Source: CAZLGC01 sp964559275
GTDB lineage: Bacteria; Patescibacteriota; CALEFQ01
DNA length: 18,736 bases
Assembly: GCA_964559275.1 (NCBI GenBank)
Contig: CAZLGC010000018.1
Location: 1-18,736, forward strand
Direction of reading: 5' to 3'
Position 1 is the first letter of the stretch, and each line of letters opens with the position of its first letter. Under the pieces are notes generated by a model. The model was not told where the DNA came from, did not search any database, and saw only the letters and a program-made list of their open reading frames with translations. This document shows, one piece after another, positions 14,775 through 18,272 of this stretch. The position numbers and the translations under genes were made by a program.

Positions 14775-14782
14775 GTTATAAT
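14774..14782 (+). promoter_or_regulatory. Extended -10 promoter of the second paralogue
   Basis: TGTTATAAT is a perfect extended -10 that starts on the final T of the preceding terminator. The stem of that terminator occupies the -35 position, so recognition must rely on the extended -10. Confidence 0.65.
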
Positions 14783-14798
14783 GATATAAAGGATTAAA

Positions 14799-14826
14799 TC
14801 TTGGCTTAGTTTCGGCTAGGTCAGGG
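14799..14826 (+). promoter_or_regulatory. 5' UTR hairpin with UUCG loop (paralogue 2)
   Basis: A continuous 12-bp RNA stem: 14799-14810 pairs with 14815-14826 around UUCG, including five G.U pairs. It ends in the GGGG run, 11 nt before the ATG, so it could hide a weak ribosome site (AGGGGA). The hairpin before paralogue 1 has the same loop and position but different base pairs, which suggests selection for structure. Confidence 0.65.
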
Positions 14827-14837
14827 GAAACAAAAAT

Positions 14838-15524
14838 ATGACAGTTTACACCAAAGTAGTTTTGGTCGCGGGGCTCTGCGGAGCTTTTGCGGTGGGCGGT
14901 GTCCTGGCAGCCACCTCGGTCGGGGCGGCTACCAGTCTGAGCGACGCGGCGTCGCTTTCTCAGAACAACACCTTTACCGGTGTGGTGAACCAATTTCCCA
15001 GCATTAAGATCGGATCCCAAGGGGTTGGAGGGGTGACGTTCTTCAACGGTACCATTATCAATGTCACTACCGATGAGGGCGGTCTGGAAAATCCGGTGAC
15101 ATTCGGTGACGATGTCCGTATCGACGGTAGAATCATGCGCGGTCCCTGGTACAATGAGCAGCCGGTGTGGGTGGCTGACGATATGCAAGTGGATGGCACC
15201 ATCCAGCAAGGACGATTGGACGATGGTGTTATGAAAGCAGCTGTAACTTCGGACAATGCCGGTACGATCACCCAGAGCGTTGACAACACAGCTGATCAAA
15301 GTCTGGGAATGACCGTAGGCCACTCGGCAGCCGGTATCTATACGGTTGCTTTTGAATCTGATGTCTCTGATCGCTATATTCAGATATCACCGCGCGGTAG
15401 CAGCACGGCTCCGACGGCAGCTAGCGGAGTAGTTAGTTCTGATGGCAAAACTGTAACGGTCTACATTGCCGATGTGATCGGAGGGGCGCTAGTTAATCAG
15501 GCCTTCACCTTGACGGTTTTCTAG
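14838..15524 (+). CDS. Secreted paralogue 2
   Basis: A 228-residue exported protein of unknown function, a tandem paralogue of the preceding gene. It has a hydrophobic signal segment at residues 7-31 (cut probably near AATS or VGA). Residues 44-101 match paralogue 1 (NTFTGVVNQF, IGSQGVGGVTFFNGTI, ENPVTFGDDVRID), and the C-terminal region shares VMKAAV, DNxADQ and DVSDRYIQISP. The LGSSSFGWNNLYLNG motif of paralogue 1 is absent; a short QPVWVADDMQVDGTI stretch lies in its place. Both proteins end in a hydrophobic strand closing with VF, which may be a packing or oligomerisation element. Own promoter, leader hairpin and terminator. No anchor or catalytic residues were seen. Confidence 0.85.
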   Translation: MTVYTKVVLVAGLCGAFAVGGVLAATSVGAATSLSDAASLSQNNTFTGVVNQFPSIKIGSQGVGGVTFFNGTIINVTTDEGGLENPVTFGDDVRIDGRIMRGPWYNEQPVWVADDMQVDGTIQQGRLDDGVMKAAVTSDNAGTITQSVDNTADQSLGMTVGHSAAGIYTVAFESDVSDRYIQISPRGSSTAPTAASGVVSSDGKTVTVYIADVIGGALVNQAFTLTVF

Positions 15525-15535
15525 AAAAAGGAAAC

Positions 15536-15568
15536 AAAAAAAAGCCCCGCTTCAAGCGGGGCTTTTTT
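15536..15568. terminator. Bidirectional intrinsic terminator
   Basis: GCCCCGC (15544-15550) pairs with GCGGGGC (15556-15562) around TTCAA, with an A-run before it and six T after it. It serves paralogue 2 (+) and the convergent rhodopsin gene (-). Confidence 0.95.
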
Positions 15569-15587
15569 GATCGCTTCCTACTTCTTC

Positions 15588-16241
15588 CTAAGGCTTTGAT
15601 TTCTCAATAGCAGGTTTCTTTTTGGTAACTACTAAATCCAGATGGAGGTAGAAGACAATTTTGGTAAAAATGTCCAGAGCTAGATAGATGGAAACGGCCC
15701 ACAGGTTACTGATCAGACCCAAACCTTCCGGTGCCAAGAAAAAGACTATGGGGAATATCGCCCAGCCGAAGATGATGTAGTAGATGACCATGGCGCGGGT
15801 TTTGCCGGGTTTGGAATTTTCAAAAAGCAGAAACAATTGTCCGATGAAAAAGAGGGTACCGGCTCCGAACAGGATCCACTTGAATTCGTCGGTAAGGACT
15901 GCGGCAATTGCTCCGGATAGCATCACCAGCACATTCAGGATTATCACCGGCAGTAGATTCTTGCGGGGGAGATCAAGCAGCTTGGCAATGGAGAGCATCA
16001 GGATGGAGCAGCTACCGATGTAGAAGAGCCAGCGGCTGTAGTAGACAAAATTACCTGAGCTGTACACACCGGCTAGCGAACCTTCCAACATAACTAGGTA
16101 AGAAACCAAAGTTACGCTGCTGACCAAAAAGGCGGCTGTGAAATAAGAATTGTGTTTGCGACTGATGAAAAATAGTACAGCAAATACCAGCATTATTACG
16201 GCGCCAATTACAAACACAATTGATTCGGGATTGTTTAGCAT
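15588..16241 (-). CDS. Microbial rhodopsin, schizorhodopsin-like (motif Phe-Ser-Ser)
   Basis: Seven-helix retinal protein of 217 aa. Helix G has LALD190IFTK194IVF, the Asp-x-x-x-Lys pattern of the counterion and the retinal Schiff-base lysine (Asp212 and Lys216 in bacteriorhodopsin). Helix F has W160-A-I-F163-P164 followed by PEGLG, matching the WxxYPxxW...EGxG region. Helix C reads NFVYYSR70WLF73YIGS77C78 and aligns without gaps to bacteriorhodopsin NPIYWAR82; the residues at 85, 89 and 96 are then Phe73, Ser77 and Ser84. Phe, Ser, the Arg and the Tyr-x-x-Ser-Cys context resemble schizorhodopsins, whose third residue is Glu. Positive loops (SRKH, LPRKN, SKPGKTR, C-terminal KKK) place the N-terminus outside, unlike heliorhodopsins. 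Monocistronic. No retinal or carotenoid genes lie in the window. It may be an inward pump, a sensor or an uncoupled photoprotein. Confidence 0.93.
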   Translation of the reverse strand: MLNNPESIVFVIGAVIMLVFAVLFFISRKHNSYFTAAFLVSSVTLVSYLVMLEGSLAGVYSSGNFVYYSRWLFYIGSCSILMLSIAKLLDLPRKNLLPVIILNVLVMLSGAIAAVLTDEFKWILFGAGTLFFIGQLFLLFENSKPGKTRAMVIYYIIFGWAIFPIVFFLAPEGLGLISNLWAVSIYLALDIFTKIVFYLHLDLVVTKKKPAIEKSKP

Positions 16242-16281
16242 ATAGTTTGTTTTATTGTTTTTAGCTTTTGTAGCTACTTTG

Positions 16282-16310
16282 ATTGTAGCAAAAATTGCTA
16301 GTATTGAAAA
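16282..16310 (-). promoter_or_regulatory. Promoter of the rhodopsin gene
   Basis: On the minus strand TGCTACAAT (16290-16282) is an extended -10. TTTTCA (16310-16305) at 17 nt is a partial -35 and overlaps the T-run of the upstream tRNA terminator. The leader would be about 34 nt. Confidence 0.6.
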
Positions 16311-16354
16311 ATCCGCCTCTCCCCTCGGCAGGTCGGGGTAGTCGGCGGGTTTTT
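16307..16354 (-). terminator. Terminator of the tRNA operon
   Basis: CCGCC (16313-16317) pairs with GGCGG (16344-16348). T.G and A-T pairs extend outward into A- and T-runs on both sides, and an inner CCCC/GGGG helix is possible. On the minus strand it ends in ATTTTT, as expected for a terminator of the tRNA genes, but it could work in both directions. Confidence 0.75.
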
Positions 16355-16386
16355 TTCTGTCACCCTACGCTAGATTGTGTGGCAAA

Positions 16387-16428
16387 GTGGCCGGAGGCCA
16401 CCCGAAGCTCCGGAGGAGCGAAGGGTGG
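16387..16428. repeat. Tandem GNA-loop hairpins at the 3' end of tRNA-Asp
   Basis: Plus strand: GTGGCC-GGA-GGCCAC (16387-16401) overlaps CCACCC-GAA-GCTCC-GGA-GGAGC-GAA-GGGTGG (16398-16428). Both tips are GGA triloops, and the second hairpin has a symmetric GAA/GAA internal loop. The stem foot (16426-16428) is the encoded CCA of tRNA-Asp, so the trailer folds directly onto the tRNA end. Confidence 0.85.
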
Positions 16429-16503
16429 CGGAGCGGACGGGACTCGAACCCGCGACCTCTGCCGTGACAGGGCAGCGTTCTAAACCAACTGAACTACCGC
16501 TCC
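16426..16503 (-). tRNA. tRNA-Asp (GTC), CCA encoded
   Basis: A complete cloverleaf on the minus strand. Acceptor GGAGCGG pairs with CCGCTCC; D stem GTTC/GAAC; anticodon stem CTGCC/GGCAG with loop CTGTCAC (anticodon GTC); T arm GCGGG-TTCGAGT-CCCGT. The discriminator base is G73, an Asp identity base, and CCA (16428-16426) is encoded. Last of three tRNAs in the operon. Confidence 0.97.
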
Positions 16504-16508
16504 ACGTC

Positions 16509-16577
16509 GTACATACATTCCAGCCTACGCGAGTTTCTGATTTCACCAGAAACTCGCTTCGGCTTTCATGTATGTAC
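16509..16577. repeat. Hairpin A of the tRNA spacer
   Basis: Stems of 10 bp (16509-16518/16568-16577), 4 bp (AGCC/GGCT) and 11 bp (16529-16539/16547-16557) are separated by 3x3 internal loops TCC/TTC and TAC/TTC. On the minus strand these read GNA opposite GNA. The tip is a 7-nt loop. Confidence 0.9.
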
Positions 16578-16620
16578 TCCATTCTCGCCAAAATTGCTGC
16601 GCAATTTTGGCGAGAATGGA
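16578..16620. repeat. Hairpin B: perfect 20-bp inverted repeat
   Basis: 16578-16597 and 16601-16620 are exact reverse complements around TGC (GCA on the minus strand). It starts on the base after hairpin A. No T-run or gene end is associated with it. Confidence 0.95.
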
Positions 16621-16640
16621 CTACTACTAAGAAGTTATTA

Positions 16641-16669
16641 CCGCTGAAAATGCTAAGCATTTTCAGCGG
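16641..16669. repeat. Hairpin C: perfect 13-bp inverted repeat
   Basis: 16641-16653 and 16657-16669 are exact reverse complements around TAA. Unlike its neighbours the loop is not GNA on either strand. Confidence 0.93.
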
Positions 16670-16676
16670 AAGAGGA

Positions 16677-16742
16677 GTACACACATGGAGGCTGAAGTAA
16701 GCGACCATGGGTGGGCGCTTACGCAAGCCGCAATGTGTGTAC
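16677..16742. repeat. Hairpin D of the tRNA spacer
   Basis: Same plan as hairpin A: 10-bp outer stem (16677-16686/16733-16742), 3x3 loop GGA/GCA, 4-bp GGCT/AGCC, 3x3 loop GAA/GCA, 7-bp inner stem GTAAGCG/CGCTTAC and a 12-nt tip. The outer 10-mer GTACACACAT differs from that of hairpin A by one base. Confidence 0.9.
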
Positions 16743-16746
16743 GACG

Positions 16747-16823
16747 TGGTAGCGGGGGTCGGGATCGAACCGACGGCCTTGGGCTTATGAGTCCCACGCT
16801 CTAACCAACTGAGCTACCCCGCC
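16747..16823 (-). tRNA. tRNA-Met (CAT), probably elongator, CCA encoded
   Basis: Minus strand. Acceptor GGCGGGG pairs with CCCCGCT (first pair G.U); D stem GCTC/GAGC; anticodon loop CTCATAA (anticodon CAT) in stem TGGGA/GCCCA, whose pair next to the loop is an A-G mismatch; T arm GTCGG-TTCGATC-CCGAC. Discriminator A and CCA are encoded. It lacks the C1xA72 mismatch of initiators, and the body resembles elongator tRNA-Met; an Ile2 (lysidine-modified CAT) identity cannot be fully excluded. Confidence 0.93.
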
Positions 16824-16876
16824 TTCGCCCCTCGACTCACTTCGCTCGCTCGGGGCTACGGCGGGCGGGGCCCGCC
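16819..16876. repeat. Palindromes overlapping the 5' end of tRNA-Met
   Basis: CCGCC-TTC-GCCCC (16819-16831) pairs with GGGGC-TAC-GGCGG (16852-16864), again two stems joined by a 3x3 loop (GTA/GAA on the minus strand). The outer arm is the 5' acceptor strand of tRNA-Met. An adjoining perfect stem GGCGGGC/GCCCGCC (16860-16866/16870-16876) overlaps it. Confidence 0.8.
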
Positions 16877-16950
16877 ACCCCTGGTTAGGGCAACCTATTA
16901 CACAACCAAGCCTCCGTACCTCTTCAATCAAAGACTAGGTCTGCAAACGT

Positions 16951-16959
16951 ATTTTAGCA
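16951..16959 (-). promoter_or_regulatory. Possible internal promoter of the tRNA operon
   Basis: On the minus strand TGCTAAAAT is an extended -10 between tRNA-fMet and tRNA-Met, inside a small AAACG/CGTTT inverted repeat. There is no good -35. The rest of 16877-16950 shows no gene. Confidence 0.35.
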
Positions 16960-16965
16960 CGTTTA

Positions 16966-17000
16966 CAGGCCGTAGTCCCGCGAAGCGGGACGAAGGCCTG
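16966..17000. repeat. GNA-loop hairpin at the 3' end of tRNA-fMet
   Basis: CAGGCC-GTA-GTCCCGC-GAA-GCGGGAC-GAA-GGCCTG: a 6-bp stem, a GTA/GAA internal loop, a 7-bp stem and a GAA triloop (the GCGAAGC mini-hairpin). Its outer arm shares two bases with the encoded CCA of tRNA-fMet. Confidence 0.88.
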
Positions 17001-17073
17001 GTTGCGGGGGCAGGATTCGAACCTGCGACCTCAAGGTTATGAGCCTTGCGAGCTGCCACTGCTCTACCCCGCG
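16999..17073 (-). tRNA. Initiator tRNA-fMet (CAT), CCA encoded
   Basis: Minus strand. Acceptor CGCGGGG faces CCCCGCA, leaving the C1xA72 mismatch of bacterial initiators. D stem GAGC/GCTC includes the A11-U24 pair, another initiator mark. Anticodon loop CTCATAA sits in stem CAAGG/CCTTG, which has two G-C pairs next to the loop and A-U as the third, instead of the usual three G-C. T arm is GCAGG-TTCGAAT-CCTGC; discriminator A and CCA are encoded. First tRNA of the operon. Confidence 0.96.
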
Positions 17074-17098
17074 GCAAAAAGCCTTATTTTTAAGCGAT

Positions 17099-17119
17099 TT
17101 TATACTTGTGAAGTATAAA
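17099..17119. repeat. Inverted repeat over the tRNA promoter start site
   Basis: TTTATACTT (17099-17107) and AAGTATAAA (17111-17119) are exact reverse complements around GTG. The repeat covers the -10 and the expected start of the tRNA transcript, so it is placed like an operator; no regulator is known. Confidence 0.5.
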
Positions 17120-17140
17120 GGAAAAGTCCGATTTTGGCAA
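17112..17140 (-). promoter_or_regulatory. Promoter of the tRNA operon
   Basis: On the minus strand TTGCCA (17140-17135), a 17-nt spacer, then TATACT (17117-17112). Transcription should begin near 17105, about 30 nt before tRNA-fMet. This is one of the two best full -35/-10 promoters in the window. Confidence 0.7.
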
Positions 17141-17163
17141 GTGTCTGCTCAGAAATCAAGTTT

Positions 17164-17191
17164 TTGGCCATAACTGGAAGTATGCTATAAT
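17164..17191 (+). promoter_or_regulatory. Promoter of the SPFH gene
   Basis: TTGGCC (17164-17169), 16 nt, then TGC-TATAAT with a perfect extended -10 (17183-17191). The leader would be about 20 nt. It is divergent from the tRNA promoter. Confidence 0.7.
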
Positions 17192-17218
17192 TAACCCGAT
17201 TGAATTTAACTCAAAAAT

Positions 17219-18250
17219 ATGCCAATCGGAAACCAAAAACTACAAAACATTCAGTGGACTACGCAAAGTCCCGAAACTCTCGTCTGGAAATTCCCTGATC
17301 CGGATCAGATTCTGCAGACTCATTCGTCTGTCATTATCGGCCCCGGCCAGGCGCTTTTGTTTGTGAACGAAGGTGTGCCGCAGGGAGTTTGGGACAAACC
17401 CGGGCGGACAGACATTAGGACGGCTAATATCCCATTCCTGACATCAATGCTGTCTGTTTTCCGCGGATTTGAAAGCAAGCATAAGGGCAAAGTGTATTAC
17501 TTCAACATGAACGACATCCCCAACGTGAAATGGGGGACGAAGACGACTTTGAAGTATAATGACCCGGTCTATAAATTCCTGGTACGCCTGCAGTCATTTG
17601 GTAATTATACGTTCAAGATGAGCGACCCGATGAAATTCTTTGCCGAGTTTGTGGGTGACCGCGACCAGATGACGATGACGGAGTTTAGAGAAGTAATTAA
17701 TAGCCGTTTGCAGACACCGATCACGGATGCTTTGGCTTCTGCCAAATATAGTGTGATCAATATCGATGCCCAGCGCGATGAGCTTTCCAAAGAAATTGGC
17801 GACAAGGTTACCAAGGAATTCGAAGCTTTCGGATTCACAATGAAAGATTTCCGGGTGGAGGGCACCGAGTTTGATGAAACTACCCAAAAACGCGTTAACC
17901 AGATTGCTGATATGCAGGCCAAGGCACAGTCTATCAAAGCGATGGGCGGTGTTGACCAGGGCAGCATGAAAAATTTCCAGACGGCCGAACAACTGGAAGC
18001 CTTGAAATCAGCCGCCAAAAACGAAGGCGGCGGAACCGGCGGGACAGTCGGAGCCGGTGTTGGTCTCGGAGCTGGCGTTGGGCTAGGTTCAATGATGGCC
18101 CAGGGAATGACCCAAGGTGCTCAGCAAAAAGGACAACAGCCGGCAGCCGCACCTATGGTTGCGTGCGTTAAATGCAAAGCCCAGATTCCGCAGGGAAGCG
18201 AGTTCTGCCCCAAGTGCGGGGAGAAGCAAGTAGCCGACAAGAAAAAATAG
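17219..18250 (+). CDS. SPFH-domain protein with C-terminal zinc ribbon
   Basis: A 343-residue soluble protein. Residues about 20-245 form an SPFH/band-7-like domain of the type called virion core protein-like (YdjI family): IIGPGQALLFVNEGVPQGVW, then PFLTSMLSVFRGFESKHKGKVYYFN, the TLKYNDPVYKFLVRLQSFGNYTFKMSDP core, and an amphipathic helix ending MKDFRVEGTEFDETTQKRV. A Gly-rich linker (about 270-300) leads to a zinc ribbon with Cys316, Cys319, Cys330 and Cys333. Such proteins form membrane-associated assemblies; the exact role is not known. There is no signal peptide. ATG 17219 lies 27 nt after the promoter and has no Shine-Dalgarno. The next gene starts 22 nt after its stop and probably shares the transcript. 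Confidence 0.92.
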   Translation: MPIGNQKLQNIQWTTQSPETLVWKFPDPDQILQTHSSVIIGPGQALLFVNEGVPQGVWDKPGRTDIRTANIPFLTSMLSVFRGFESKHKGKVYYFNMNDIPNVKWGTKTTLKYNDPVYKFLVRLQSFGNYTFKMSDPMKFFAEFVGDRDQMTMTEFREVINSRLQTPITDALASAKYSVINIDAQRDELSKEIGDKVTKEFEAFGFTMKDFRVEGTEFDETTQKRVNQIADMQAKAQSIKAMGGVDQGSMKNFQTAEQLEALKSAAKNEGGGTGGTVGAGVGLGAGVGLGSMMAQGMTQGAQQKGQQPAAAPMVACVKCKAQIPQGSEFCPKCGEKQVADKKK

Positions 18251-18272
18251 CCAGTCGCTAATTATAAAATAT

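Larger units (their letters stand above)
16502..16749. repeat. Nested composite palindrome between tRNA-Met and tRNA-Asp
   Basis: The outer arms, 16502-16518 and 16733-16749, are 17-nt reverse complements with one mismatch (wobble in RNA). They include the first two bases of tRNA-Asp and the CCA of tRNA-Met. Inside lie four further hairpins, listed separately. No coding potential: reading frames across it translate tRNA or palindrome sequence. Confidence 0.9.

Noticed and set aside
14742..15323. Minus-strand frame of 193 codons
   Set aside because: Antisense to the second secreted paralogue and the terminator before it; composition shows no protein-like features and the plus-strand gene has homology to its neighbour.
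15588..16241. Heliorhodopsin assignment for the rhodopsin
   Set aside because: The Arg-Trp...Tyr context of helix C is reminiscent, but the counterion Glu is absent, the charges place the N-terminus outside, and helix F/G motifs (WxxFP, EGxG, LDxxxK) are type-1 like.
16295..16483. Plus-strand reading frame ending in GADGTRTRDLCRDRAAF
   Set aside because: The tail is the familiar false protein from reading antisense through a tRNA gene; the frame lies on tRNA-Asp and its palindromes.
16578..16669. Hairpins B and C as transcription terminators
   Set aside because: No T-run follows either stem on either strand, and the downstream tRNA-Asp appears to need read-through.
16377..16700. Plus-strand frame of 107 codons containing RTGLEPATSAVTGQRSKPTELP
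   Set aside because: Another standard antisense-tRNA artefact; the remainder translates the palindromic spacer.
16370..16726. Minus-strand frame of 118 codons across tRNA-Asp and the spacer
   Set aside because: Covers tRNA-Asp itself and inverted repeats; no domain or ribosome site.
16387..17000. CRISPR array
   Set aside because: The repeats are hairpins of differing sequence and spacing with no constant direct repeat, and no cas gene is present.
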